NCBI GenBank assembly: GCA_958352815.1
Contig: CATWQA010000004.1
Coordinates: 45,741 to 109,740 of the forward strand
Source: an uncultured Eubacteriales bacterium
GTDB lineage: Bacteria; Bacillota; Clostridia; Monoglobales; Monoglobaceae
Direction of reading: 5' to 3'
Length of the DNA: 64,000 nucleotides
Under the pieces are notes generated by a model. It ran no database searches, was not told the DNA's origin, and was given only the letters and a program-made list of their open reading frames with translations. Below, one piece after another: positions 52,614 through 62,332 of this stretch. The position numbers and the translations under genes were made by a program. Each line of letters starts with the position of its first letter. Position 1 is the stretch's first letter.

Positions 52614-54647
52614 ATGGTGAGATATGATGATTTAGTAAAATACAGTGCAATATTTGAAGAAAGTGAAGTTGTTGCATTTGATGTATTTGATACAATTCTT
52701 TATAGGAAAGTATCCCCCATGCATGTGCATAGAATATGGGCAAAATCACTAATAGAAAAGCTAGGTTTGAAACTGACAGTTGATGAACTAGTGAAATTGA
52801 AATTTGAATGTGGAAGACTTGCGAAGCTAAAAAATATCATCTATGGAAATGATAGAGAATACAGATATAAGCAGATGAGTAATCTGCTCAAAAGAAAACT
52901 AATGTTGAACATGGATAATAATGTGTTCTATAGTATTTGTGTTGAATTTGAGTTAAACGCCGAAAAGCAGGTTTCTTATATTCCTGATGAAGTCAAAAAG
53001 ACAATCGAAAGGATAAAAGTAGAAAAACAGGTGATTTGTATTTCTGATTACTATTTACCTGGAAATATATTAAAACAGATTCTTCATTCAAAGGGTGTAG
53101 AAATCGATTTAGTATTTGTTTCATCTGATTACTTACTTCAAAAGAGAACATCGCGCTTATATGATGTGGTTGTCCAGAGAATGAAAATTGAGCCAGGTAA
53201 AATACTGATGGTAGGTGATACTAAAAGTAGTGATTATGACCAAGCATTGAAAGCAGGATTAAGAGCGATTTATGTTGAAAACAGCGAACGCAAAGAATAC
53301 TATGACAGATTTGAGAAGACGTTACAAATGTCTAAAGAAGAGTATGGAGAGTACATGAGATCTGAGAAGGTTCGCATGAGGACTTTGCCATTCTCACATG
53401 TTTCATTCTTAATGTATATTTTTATCAGTCGTTTGTATAAAGAACTTATAAACGATGGATGCTCTGATGTGTTGTTCATGTCAAGGGAGGGGGAATTATT
53501 TAAAAAACTTTTTGATGAATACCAGATAATTGTAGCTTCAGAGAAAGAGCGTATTAGGACGCATTATTTCTATGTTTCAAGAAAGGCAACAATAATTCCT
53601 TCGATTCATGTTGTTGACAAAGAGGCTTTTAGAGAAATATTCAAAAACTATCCTGCAATGAGCCTACGCACTTTTTTAAAAAATCTTGGTTTGGACTCTA
53701 ATAAACATGTTTTGGATTCGTTGGCTGATTTTGATTTAGATATAGAAGTCGAAAATTTTCAGAACAGTAGAGAGTTTGAATATCTACTTAATAATAGTAA
53801 ATTTGTAGATGAATGCTTAAAAAAAGCATATATACAGAGAAATTTGCTTGAGAAATATCTAGACGATATGAAAATAAATTATAGAGAGAATGGATTATTT
53901 CTCGTTGATGTAGGATATAGTGGGACTAGTCAAAATAATATTTTTAGAGCATTTAAGGGAAATATATCTATTTTTGGATATTATATGATCTCTTATGCAG
54001 AAAAAGAGAGTATATGTAAGAATAACAAAAAGAAAGGAATTATCTTTGATACATTAGCATCTGATAAAAAGGACATTTTGACATATAACTCAGCTGTTAT
54101 TGAAATGCTATCATTAGCTTCACATTGTGGAGTTGATAGTTACAAATTAGTTGGAACAGAAGTCAGACCAGTATTTCATGATAATGAAAAGGAGCTTATT
54201 TGTTATAGAGAGATTATATCGCCTTTACAAGCTACAATAATAGAGGAATTTAAGAAAATATCCACACTTATCAACGATGCTTACTTGGATGAGAATTTCT
54301 ACTACAAAAAGTTTAGACACCAGTATAAGCGTTTTATATATAATCCAACAAAAGAAGAAATGGATAGGTACCTAACTATTCCGTTTGTAGATAATTTTGC
54401 GGCTTATAGGGAATACATACCAGAGACGAAAATATACAATCATAAATGGTTTAGTATTAATGGTCTTCGATTGCTTATTTCTACGAAAGGAAGATGTTTG
54501 AAGGAACAAAATACGCACTGGATTGCTGCAGCTTTATACAAGATTGATATGCGCATTATAAACCCGTGCTTTTATGTTTTTTCTAAAATTGCAATGAATA
54601 TGTTTGATATAATGGTAAAAATTACAAAAAAGCAAAAAGGGTTATAG
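52614..54647 (+). CDS. HAD-superfamily protein of polysaccharide loci (COG5610-like)
   Basis: A 677-residue cytosolic protein from ATG 52614 (GGGAG upstream; the longer frame overlaps the preceding remnant). Residues ~15-240 are a HAD phosphatase-like domain with nucleophile motif AFDVFDTILYR (D23, D26), ICISDYYLPG and MVGDTKSSDYDQALKAGLRA. The remaining ~430 residues contain VLFMSREGELFKKLFDEY and GLFLVDVGYSGTSQNNIFRA, a pattern seen in large HAD proteins encoded in capsule/O-antigen clusters. The exact reaction is unknown. The DNA is AT-rich compared with the first 50 kb. Confidence 0.8.
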   Translation: MVRYDDLVKYSAIFEESEVVAFDVFDTILYRKVSPMHVHRIWAKSLIEKLGLKLTVDELVKLKFECGRLAKLKNIIYGNDREYRYKQMSNLLKRKLMLNMDNNVFYSICVEFELNAEKQVSYIPDEVKKTIERIKVEKQVICISDYYLPGNILKQILHSKGVEIDLVFVSSDYLLQKRTSRLYDVVVQRMKIEPGKILMVGDTKSSDYDQALKAGLRAIYVENSERKEYYDRFEKTLQMSKEEYGEYMRSEKVRMRTLPFSHVSFLMYIFISRLYKELINDGCSDVLFMSREGELFKKLFDEYQIIVASEKERIRTHYFYVSRKATIIPSIHVVDKEAFREIFKNYPAMSLRTFLKNLGLDSNKHVLDSLADFDLDIEVENFQNSREFEYLLNNSKFVDECLKKAYIQRNLLEKYLDDMKINYRENGLFLVDVGYSGTSQNNIFRAFKGNISIFGYYMISYAEKESICKNNKKKGIIFDTLASDKKDILTYNSAVIEMLSLASHCGVDSYKLVGTEVRPVFHDNEKELICYREIISPLQATIIEEFKKISTLINDAYLDENFYYKKFRHQYKRFIYNPTKEEMDRYLTIPFVDNFAAYREYIPETKIYNHKWFSINGLRLLISTKGRCLKEQNTHWIAAALYKIDMRIINPCFYVFSKIAMNMFDIMVKITKKQKGL

Positions 54648-54671
54648 AGAATGGATTAACGAGGTGGAATA

Positions 54672-55838
54672 GTGAAAATAGTACATATTTGCTTATGCGG
54701 AGCGGTTACTGATGGCTTTTCATATCAAGATAATCTTTTATCTAAGTATCATAAGAAAATGGGATATGATGTTTCGTTTATTACATCAAGATGGATATAT
54801 AATAAAGATGGACACATAACTAGATTCGAAAAAAGTCATTATTGGAATGGTGATGGCGTATTTATGATTCGTTTGCCGAATCGTTTAGGGGAAACTTACG
54901 AGCAAAAATTCAAACATTTTGATGGATTGACTTCTGAGTTAGAAAAAGAACAACCTGATATTATGTTTATACACGGACCGCAATTTCTTGAAATGAAAGA
55001 GATTGTGAAATATGTTCGTAACAAAAACATAAGAATATATGTTGATAACCATGCAGATTTCTCGAATAGTGGACGGAAATTTTTATCAAAATATATTCTT
55101 CAAGGTATTGTGTGGAAGCACATGGCTCATATTATTGAGCCATATACATCTAAATTCTATGGTGTTTTACCTGCAAGAGTTGAATGGCTGAAAAATGTGT
55201 ATAAACTTCCTCCTTCAAAATGTGAGCTTTTAGTTATGGGGGCAGATGATGACATGGTTGAGGAGGCATCCTGTCCGGATATACGCACTAACCTTCGTTA
55301 TACACTTGGTATTGGCGATGATGATTTTCTAATCGTGACAGGTGGGAAAATTGATCCATGGAAAAAGCAGACTCTTATGCTTATGGATGCGGTTGCGAAG
55401 ATTGATGATCCAAAAATTAAGCTGCTTTTGTTTGGTTCGGTAACAGATGATTTGAAGGAAGAATTTGAAAAAAGGTGTACTGAAGGGAAAATAATATATG
55501 TCGGATGGCTTGAAACTGATGTTACTTATTCGTATGTGGCAGCATCAGATCTGGTTGTGTTCCCCGGTAGGCACTCTGTGTTTTGGGAGCAGGTCTGCGG
55601 GCAGGGTAAGCCGATGATTGTCAAACATTGGGAAGGTACTACTCATGTTGATTTGGGTGGAAATGTGGAATTTCTGTATAAGGACAGTGTGGATGAGATA
55701 TACGAAAAGATTATGGAGATAGTTGATAACCCTACAAAGTATGAGATGATGAAGTCCGTAGCTGAGAGTAAGGGGATGGAGATGTTCTCTTATAAAAAAA
55801 TTGCGGAGAGGGCAGTGGAGGGGGAGTTGAAAAAATGA
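54672..55838 (+). CDS. Glycosyltransferase (GT-B fold, GT4-like)
   Basis: A 388-residue glycosyltransferase. It has an N-terminal acceptor domain (IVHICLCGAVTDGFSYQDNL, IMFIHGPQFLEMKEIV, YVDNHADFSNSG) and a donor domain with FLIVTGGKIDPWKKQTLMLM, KLLLFGSVTDDL, YVGWLETDVTYSYVAASDLV and VFPGRHSVFWEQVCGQGKPM. The start is GTG 54672 after GAGGTGG. It overlaps the next glycosyltransferase by four bases (ATGA). Sugar specificity cannot be read. Confidence 0.85.
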   Translation: MKIVHICLCGAVTDGFSYQDNLLSKYHKKMGYDVSFITSRWIYNKDGHITRFEKSHYWNGDGVFMIRLPNRLGETYEQKFKHFDGLTSELEKEQPDIMFIHGPQFLEMKEIVKYVRNKNIRIYVDNHADFSNSGRKFLSKYILQGIVWKHMAHIIEPYTSKFYGVLPARVEWLKNVYKLPPSKCELLVMGADDDMVEEASCPDIRTNLRYTLGIGDDDFLIVTGGKIDPWKKQTLMLMDAVAKIDDPKIKLLLFGSVTDDLKEEFEKRCTEGKIIYVGWLETDVTYSYVAASDLVVFPGRHSVFWEQVCGQGKPMIVKHWEGTTHVDLGGNVEFLYKDSVDEIYEKIMEIVDNPTKYEMMKSVAESKGMEMFSYKKIAERAVEGELKK

Positions 55839-56890
55839 TTACATGTTATGTCCCTTTTGTAGTTAATAATCCTTATGCATTGAATGTAAGAAGACTTCTG
55901 AATGAAAGAGGTATGGAAACTTTGCCTATAAAAAAGGTCATGGCAAATCCTGCTTTGTTTGTGAAATGCAAAGTGTTTAATTTTAACTGGTTTGAAAAAG
56001 TTGACACAAAAAAGGAATATTATTTTAAATGTGCACTTTTGGCAGCATTAAAATTATGTGGAAAGAAAGTCATATATACGTTGCATAATAAGCAACCGCA
56101 CGATGCCAACTCTGATGACTTGTCATTAAAAATGATGAGTGTGCTTGCCAAAAAATCTGATATCATTCTAGGAATGTGTCCGGAGACCGTGGAGGTGGTA
56201 AATAAAATTGCGCCCAACTGTGTAGTGAAATTGAGACATGTTCTTCATCCCAATTATATATATAATTATCCGACTACAAAACTGGTTCATTACAGGGAAA
56301 AGTTTGGTATTACGGATGAGGATATGGTATTTTTGTTTTTAGGATTTGTCTCTCCCTACAAAAATATCGAATTGCTGATTGATACTTTTAAAGGTATCAA
56401 TAACTCCAGAATCAAATTAATTATTGCAGGGAATCCGTGTTCACAGGAGTACGAAGATGATTTGATAAAGCGTATCGGTACTGCAACGAATATTCATTAC
56501 GATTTCAGATATATTCCCGATGAGGAGGTGCCGTGCTATTATAATACTTGCGATATCGTGATACTTCCATATCATAAAGAAAGTTCGCTAAATTCTGGGG
56601 CGGTATATTTAAGCTTTTCGCTGAGAAAAACTGTTATTTGTCCGAATATTGGAACAATAAGTGCTTTAACCGACAAAGATTTCGTTTATGACTATGATTA
56701 TGTTTCCGAAGAAGAACATCCGTTTCAATTGAAAGAGGCAATAGAAAGAGCGTGTGGCGACTTTGAACGTGACAATAAATTGATTAGAAGTAAAGGTGAA
56801 GCTGCTTACGAATATGTAAAGAAAGTTCACAGTGACAAGAAAATTGCAGATATGTATGAGGAAATATATATGAACCTGATTAATCATTGA
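55835..56890 (+). CDS. Glycosyltransferase (GT-B fold, GT4-like)
   Basis: A 351-residue glycosyltransferase: VIYTLHNKQPHDANSDDLSL in the acceptor domain; VFLFLGFVSPYKNIELLIDT, KLIIAGNPCSQEYEDDLIKR, YIPDEEVPCYYNTCDIVILP and YHKESSLNSGAVYLSFSLRK in the donor domain. The start codon overlaps the previous stop (ATGA) after GGGGAG, so the two glycosyltransferases are translationally coupled. Confidence 0.87.
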   Translation: MITCYVPFVVNNPYALNVRRLLNERGMETLPIKKVMANPALFVKCKVFNFNWFEKVDTKKEYYFKCALLAALKLCGKKVIYTLHNKQPHDANSDDLSLKMMSVLAKKSDIILGMCPETVEVVNKIAPNCVVKLRHVLHPNYIYNYPTTKLVHYREKFGITDEDMVFLFLGFVSPYKNIELLIDTFKGINNSRIKLIIAGNPCSQEYEDDLIKRIGTATNIHYDFRYIPDEEVPCYYNTCDIVILPYHKESSLNSGAVYLSFSLRKTVICPNIGTISALTDKDFVYDYDYVSEEEHPFQLKEAIERACGDFERDNKLIRSKGEAAYEYVKKVHSDKKIADMYEEIYMNLINH

Positions 56891-56933
56891 GTGTTGTGTG
56901 ATTGATTAGAAGTGCTTTGGTAGAGGTGAAAAC

Positions 56934-58223
56934 ATGTATAGAGCTATGAGACTTCGTCTGAATAGTATAATTTTGTCGCTTATAAATATCACTTGTATTT
57001 GGTCGAAATCCTTACCCGTAATTTCATTTGAAGATGGAATCTCCAGACCATATGGAAGTGCTATATCGATCGGTGTACCTTTGGTTCTAACATTATTACT
57101 TGTTTTTTTTAATCTCAGTAAGCCTTATAAAAAGATGCGGAGTATCAGAACCCCCTTTTGTCAGCATTGCTTATTCGCAATATTTAGCGGAATTTTTCTC
57201 CTGTTTAATGAAGGCAGTATATGTAATTATATTGTTGCATTTTTTGAATACATAACGTATTTGATATTGTTCTGTGCTGTTTACAACTTCATGTCAAAGG
57301 AAGATGTAATTACTGCTGTGGATCGTGGCTTTAGGGCAAGTCTGATTATTCAGACAGCTATTGGTTGGCTGTATGTGTTTTTTGGAATATTGGTTCCATA
57401 TATCTCAAATTATTCAAACAGTGTAAGAAATGGATTTTCGAGAATGACAGGTTCTGCGGGTCACCCGGGGGACTTCAGCTTATACATAGCAATTTTATTT
57501 GTATATTTTATTTCTGTATATCTTTTTAAGAAAGAAAAGAAATATGCGGTGTATGCAATTATTGCCTTCGTTGATATATTTTTATCTGGGGCGAGAACTA
57601 TGTTAGTGGTTTCATGCTTAGTTGGTTTTTTTATTCTTATAAGGAAGTACCGTAGAAACTTTTTTGTTATATCTGCGATTGTAGTTGTGACAGTTATTTT
57701 TGTCGCATGGTTTTTGAAAAGCGATGTATATCAGGATATGTTTGTAAAAAACAGTTTAAGCGACATGTTTATTGCACGTTTTGTTCATTGGATTATGGGC
57801 TTTCGTATTACTTTCGGTGACCTGCAAAGTTTTCTGGTTGGTGTTGGACTGAATTCGCATGTTGATTACATTGATGCCCATTACAGTGCGTATGCAACAC
57901 TGGTAGCGACTGCAAGTAGCGTGCTGGACAGCGATTTTGTTAGGGGTATGCCAATACATAATTCATACTTGATAATGAGTAGTGAAATGGGTATTGTAGG
58001 ATTTATTATGTATGTTAGGATGTATATAATTGGAATCAGGAAGTCCATTTTAAATATTAGGAAAGAAGATGGAAGCAAGTATATTTGGGTGTTTGCGCTT
58101 GCCGCATTTGCTGTTTTTGCGTTTTATTGTATTCAGGGCTGGGCCATGATGAAAAGAATGTCATGGATTCTCCTAATAATAGTGAATGCAATAATATATG
58201 TACCTTATTCTGGAAAAAACTGA
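56934..58223 (+). CDS. wzy: Wzy-type polysaccharide polymerase (O-antigen ligase superfamily)
   Basis: A 429-residue polytopic membrane protein with ~10-12 hydrophobic segments. A large extracytoplasmic stretch before the last helices contains RFVHWIMGFRITFGDLQSFL, VGVGLNSHVDY and MPIHNSYLIMSSEMGIVGF, the conserved Wzy_C pattern. The GHPGDFSLYIA and SGARTMLV segments also fit. It polymerises undecaprenyl-linked repeat units outside the membrane. It lies 43 bases after the glycosyltransferase and directly before the flippase, as in Wzx/Wzy-dependent loci. Confidence 0.85.
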   Translation: MYRAMRLRLNSIILSLINITCIWSKSLPVISFEDGISRPYGSAISIGVPLVLTLLLVFFNLSKPYKKMRSIRTPFCQHCLFAIFSGIFLLFNEGSICNYIVAFFEYITYLILFCAVYNFMSKEDVITAVDRGFRASLIIQTAIGWLYVFFGILVPYISNYSNSVRNGFSRMTGSAGHPGDFSLYIAILFVYFISVYLFKKEKKYAVYAIIAFVDIFLSGARTMLVVSCLVGFFILIRKYRRNFFVISAIVVVTVIFVAWFLKSDVYQDMFVKNSLSDMFIARFVHWIMGFRITFGDLQSFLVGVGLNSHVDYIDAHYSAYATLVATASSVLDSDFVRGMPIHNSYLIMSSEMGIVGFIMYVRMYIIGIRKSILNIRKEDGSKYIWVFALAAFAVFAFYCIQGWAMMKRMSWILLIIVNAIIYVPYSGKN

Positions 58224-58267
58224 CGAACAATGATTATATCTATATTGCATAAGGAAGGCTTATATAA

Positions 58268-59683
58268 ATGCAGAGAGAAAAAAATTTAATCAAGAATACT
58301 GTGGTTTTAGGTTTCGGGAAGATTTTTCCGCAATTGGCAGCCTTAATCACGTTACCTATATATACGGGGATGCTGTCAACTGCTGAGTATGGCACATATG
58401 ATTTGATAAACGTATTGGTTTACATATTGGATGTGGTTGTAGTACTACAAATCCATCAGGCAGTGTTCAGATTTCTGATAGATGTTAGGGGAACAAAGAA
58501 GGAAGAATTATATATTTCTAATACTGCTATCTTTTCTGTATTTCCAGCATTGATAGCTTCCATAATTTTGGGATTATGTTGTATCAGTCAACCTCCTTTA
58601 ATAAGAGTCCTTATTGGAATTTATCTTTTTTTTAATATTGAATACAGTGTATGCGGTCAGATTGCGCGTGGTTTGGGTGATAATAAAAGATATACAATAG
58701 CCTCAATAATTAGTTCTGGGCTGAATATGATCTTGGTTATAGCTCTAATCTCAGGACTAAAATGGGGTTTTATCGGATTATTTACATCCCTTGATTTAGC
58801 TTATGCGGTTGCTACTTTATATATGTTTTTTGGATGTGGACAACATAAAAAAATTCAGATTCAACTGTTCGATTGGAAGATCATCAAGGAGATGCTTGTT
58901 TATTCATGGCCTATGATTCCAAATACTCTGTCGGTTTGGGTTGTGCAGACAGCAGATAAGTTTATTATCCGCTTATTCCTTGGTGTAGAAAAGAATGGTA
59001 TTTTTGCTGTGGCACAAAAAATACCGAATATCTTTTCGTTGGCATATAGCACTTTTAATATGGCATGGCAGGAATCTGCTTCAATTAGTGAAAAGGACGC
59101 CGACTCAAGCAAATACTACAATGAAATATTTGGTGCATTGTTTGATTTTCTGGTGGGTTGTATGCTTGTCCTAATTTCGTTTACGCCGATATTGTTTGCG
59201 ATTCTTGTTAGAGGTTCTTATGAAGAATCATACAATCAAATACCTTTGATATATATAGGCGTCTTCTTTTCGAGTATCTCGTCGTTTTTTGGTAGTATAT
59301 ATATTGCAAAAAAAGCTACAGTGGAGGTTGGAGTTTCATCCATTATAGCCGCTGTAGTAAATTGTGTGATTAATTTTACATTGATTAAATGGATTGGCTT
59401 ATATGCAGCTTCAATTTCGACGATTGTTGCGTATCTTATACTGGCTTTATACCGAGGGTTTGACATTAACAGAAGGGGATATGCAAAAATAAATTACAGG
59501 AAAGGTCATGCTACTGCATGCGTTATTTTAATTAGCATTTCATGCGTTTTATGCTACCAACAGAAATTAGTTTGTAACATAGTTAATGCCGTGATTGGAA
59601 TTATCGGCTTTATCGTACTAAATCGGAAAATGTTAGTGGCGGTTTGCTCAGGAATCTTTAAGAAATTTAGAGAGGGAAAATAG
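58268..59683 (+). CDS. wzx: Wzx-type polysaccharide flippase
   Basis: A 471-residue polytopic membrane protein with about 12-14 helices. The N-terminus KNTVVLGFGKIFPQLAALIT with LPIYTGMLSTAEYGTYDLIN is the MATE/MVF-like polysaccharide flippase signature, and ADKFIIRLFLGVEKNGIFAV in the middle is also typical. It flips lipid-linked repeat units across the membrane. AAGGAAGG precedes ATG 58268. Confidence 0.92.
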   Translation: MQREKNLIKNTVVLGFGKIFPQLAALITLPIYTGMLSTAEYGTYDLINVLVYILDVVVVLQIHQAVFRFLIDVRGTKKEELYISNTAIFSVFPALIASIILGLCCISQPPLIRVLIGIYLFFNIEYSVCGQIARGLGDNKRYTIASIISSGLNMILVIALISGLKWGFIGLFTSLDLAYAVATLYMFFGCGQHKKIQIQLFDWKIIKEMLVYSWPMIPNTLSVWVVQTADKFIIRLFLGVEKNGIFAVAQKIPNIFSLAYSTFNMAWQESASISEKDADSSKYYNEIFGALFDFLVGCMLVLISFTPILFAILVRGSYEESYNQIPLIYIGVFFSSISSFFGSIYIAKKATVEVGVSSIIAAVVNCVINFTLIKWIGLYAASISTIVAYLILALYRGFDINRRGYAKINYRKGHATACVILISISCVLCYQQKLVCNIVNAVIGIIGFIVLNRKMLVAVCSGIFKKFREGK

Positions 59684-59688
59684 TATAT

Positions 59689-60497
59689 TTGAGTTCTGTT
59701 CATGGGATTTTTGGAAAGAGAAATATTGGTGATGATCTGAAGCTTGATGCGTTTATTGAGCATTATGCAAAGGATATGTATACATAGTTTGTTTTAGTGC
59801 TCTTTTAGGTAGTGTTGAATAGTTTAATGGTGCGAATAATATAAGAATCATGGATTTAATCAAGCTGAAACGTGTGGAACATTTTGTGTTTAAAAATATT
59901 CATAGTATAGAATGCGATGTTCTGTTTTGGATTGGTGCACTTGTTTTGCTGAAAATACTGGAGACGGTGCATATTATTACATGTAAGTGTTTCAGAGAAG
60001 AGGTAATCTTGCGGATTATATTGACATAGAAATTGGGGAGGTATTAATGAATATAAAACTAAGAAGTATTAGAAGATTATGAAAAATGCAACTTTTGTGA
60101 CATTTTGTGACAAGCCGTCACATGATGCCGCCTTGAAATAGATGTCAAATGGTAATATCTATTTATGTAATGATTTGATTATCTTTAAGACTACGCTTAT
60201 GGATTAGCGTAACTCGAAAGTGATGAAAGCTTTGTGATAGGCGAAGATGCTTATTTTTCACAAAAAGAGTGTCATGAACATGCTATGTCGATTTATGGGT
60301 AAGTACTGTCGCTTATACTCAAAGGTTATTCTTTGTTGAGTTAAGTAATATAAACATGTCTGCGCTTGGTTACAATATTGAAATCGAAAGATCCATAAAA
60401 TCGAATAACTCTGAAAGTGACCTGATATGTATAAATCGGCTTACAGTTGAAAGATTGCATGGTGCGTCGGTCAATATCAAAATTCAAAGCAAATAAA
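59689..60497 (+). pseudogene. Frameshifted polysaccharide pyruvyl transferase gene
   Basis: The interval is not empty: translation in shifting frames gives successive pieces of one protein. TTG 59689 gives SSVHGIFGKRNIGDDLKLDA and stops at 59785. Then FNGANNIRIMDLIKLKRVEH with SIECDVLFWIG follows, one base out of phase with FAENTGDGAYYYM and FQRRGNLADYIDIEIG. Further downstream ATFVTFCDKPSHD and LCNDLIIFK recall the FRDxxS segment of pyruvyl transferases. At least one nonsense and two frameshift changes are visible. The family call rests on these motifs. Confidence 0.6.
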
Positions 60498-60611
60498 ATA
60501 GAAAGAAGCAAGAAAATATGATGAAAAATATCCTTATAGTCAAAGAAATCATTCAGGAGAGGATTATATCTCCTTTCATCGTTGTGAATAACTATAGAGG
60601 GGTTGTGTAGC

Positions 60612-61811
60612 ATGAGTAAAAGAGTGGGAATTATAACTTTGTTTAATAATAATCTAAATTCCGGAGCTATACTGCAGGCATACGCTCTTGAAGAAGCGGT
60701 TAAAAAATTGGGATGCTATTGTGATGTGATAAACTACAAGAGAAAGTCTATTGACTTGCTAAACAAGCCAATGGGTGTATCTGAGAGAATTATCCACAAA
60801 CTTACCAGCTTACGATCCAAAGGAGATTTAATTAATCTTGTAACTGTACCATTCCAAAAGTATATTGCGAACAAATATAAACCTCTTTTGAGTGATAGGA
60901 GCTTGAACTTTGAGGAATTTATTAAGAAATATATGACCATATCAAGGTTGTATGACTCCTCAAATATCCAGTTTTCTAATTCGGATTATGATTGTTTCAT
61001 ATGTGGGAGTGACCAGATTTGGAGGCCAAGTTCATTTGACGCAAATTATTATCTAAATTTTGTGACTTCAGGGAAGATTAAGTTCTCTTATGCAGCAAGT
61101 TTAGGGGTTTCCGGTTTGTCAGAGAAAGAAAAAGAATATATGCGTCCGCTTATTGAGGAACTGGATGGGATATCGGTACGAGAGGAAAGTTCTGTCCCTA
61201 CGATTGCGGAGATGAGTTCGAAAGAAGTTATTTCAGTTCTTGATCCTACGCTATTGTTTGATTCCTCATTCTGGACGAATCTCGTAAAGACAGATGATTC
61301 GTTTGGATGTAGAGAGTATGCTTTTTCGTATATGATAGGTGATAACAATTCCAACAGGGATATTGCGCGTCATATTGCTAAAATATATGAACTGAAATTA
61401 GTTGCCATGCCTGCAGTTTCCAGAATATTACCATATGATTTGATGTACGCTGATGAAAATATTATTGATGCGGCGCCGGATGATTTTTTGACTCTGATTT
61501 ATAATTCAAAAGTTGTAATTACTGATTCATTCCATGCCTGTGTATTTTCTATTTTGTTTGGCAAGCCATTTTATGTAGTAGAGAGATTTACTAATAATGT
61601 AAGAGGATCAATGAACAGTAGGATTTATGATCTCCTTTCACTCTTTAATCTTAACGACAGACTTATTAATACTTATGAGTGCATTGAAGATGAGATTGGA
61701 GAGCTTAATATTAGTTGCAAAAGATGGAAACAGAAGCAGGAATTCTCTTGGGCTTATTTGAAGAAATATCTGGATATCAATAAACCAGATAATGTTTCTA
61801 ATATAATTTAA
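60612..61811 (+). CDS. Polysaccharide pyruvyl transferase family protein
   Basis: A 399-residue enzyme of the PssM/CsaB-like family that adds a pyruvate ketal to a sugar of the polymer. The motifs are GIITLFNNNLNSGAILQAYA, FICGSDQIWRPSSFDANYYL, SYAASLGVSGLSEKEKEYM, DGISVREESSVPTI, VLDPTLLFDSSFW and VITDSFHACVFSILFGKPFY. The start is ATG 60612 with AGAGGGG upstream; TTG 60603 is less likely. In many loci this family sits beside an FrhB-type protein, as here. Confidence 0.9.
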   Translation: MSKRVGIITLFNNNLNSGAILQAYALEEAVKKLGCYCDVINYKRKSIDLLNKPMGVSERIIHKLTSLRSKGDLINLVTVPFQKYIANKYKPLLSDRSLNFEEFIKKYMTISRLYDSSNIQFSNSDYDCFICGSDQIWRPSSFDANYYLNFVTSGKIKFSYAASLGVSGLSEKEKEYMRPLIEELDGISVREESSVPTIAEMSSKEVISVLDPTLLFDSSFWTNLVKTDDSFGCREYAFSYMIGDNNSNRDIARHIAKIYELKLVAMPAVSRILPYDLMYADENIIDAAPDDFLTLIYNSKVVITDSFHACVFSILFGKPFYVVERFTNNVRGSMNSRIYDLLSLFNLNDRLINTYECIEDEIGELNISCKRWKQKQEFSWAYLKKYLDINKPDNVSNII

Positions 61812-62332
61812 CCGGAGGTTACACTACATCATATGTAGAATTCTATGGGGCTTTGCAATAGGATGTGGGCAGCGGCGTCTACGTTCGTGATGTCTTGTAT
61901 ATGTGGAAATAGATTAATAGTTATTAAAAAGAGAGAGCGGCGTGAACTGTCATTTTGATGATTTATTTGTTAAGAAATCTGTTCGTGATACAATGGAACT
62001 GCCAAAGCACAGTCTTACTGAGTCATATGTTTCGGCTTGCTTGCGATAAACGGAAATTTATTTTACTGATTTGCCAACAGACGAAAAATGCTTTTGGATA
62101 TATGTGGGGAAAGTGTTATTGTTCAGGACGCCAAGAGATTAAGCAGAAACTCGAAAGACGGAGTTCGCATTGCAGTTGTTGATCATAGATGCCTAAGCAG
62201 ATGCGATAGAATATACGGAAGTTATTGGAGTTCATTTTCTCAAACTGCAAAAAACTTAAACGGAGATGAGAAGTTGATTATATATTGTTTTTATTCATTG
62301 AACATAGTATTTTATGAGGTGTAGGTGTCGTT
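61812..62332. other. Gene-poor stretch, probably a decayed gene
   Basis: No intact gene of convincing length. Short frames such as DDLFVKKSVRDTMELPKHSL (about 61950-62050) and GVRIAVVDHRCLSRCDRIYG (62160-62220) have protein-like composition but no start signals and different phases. I cannot identify the source family. Confidence 0.4.
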
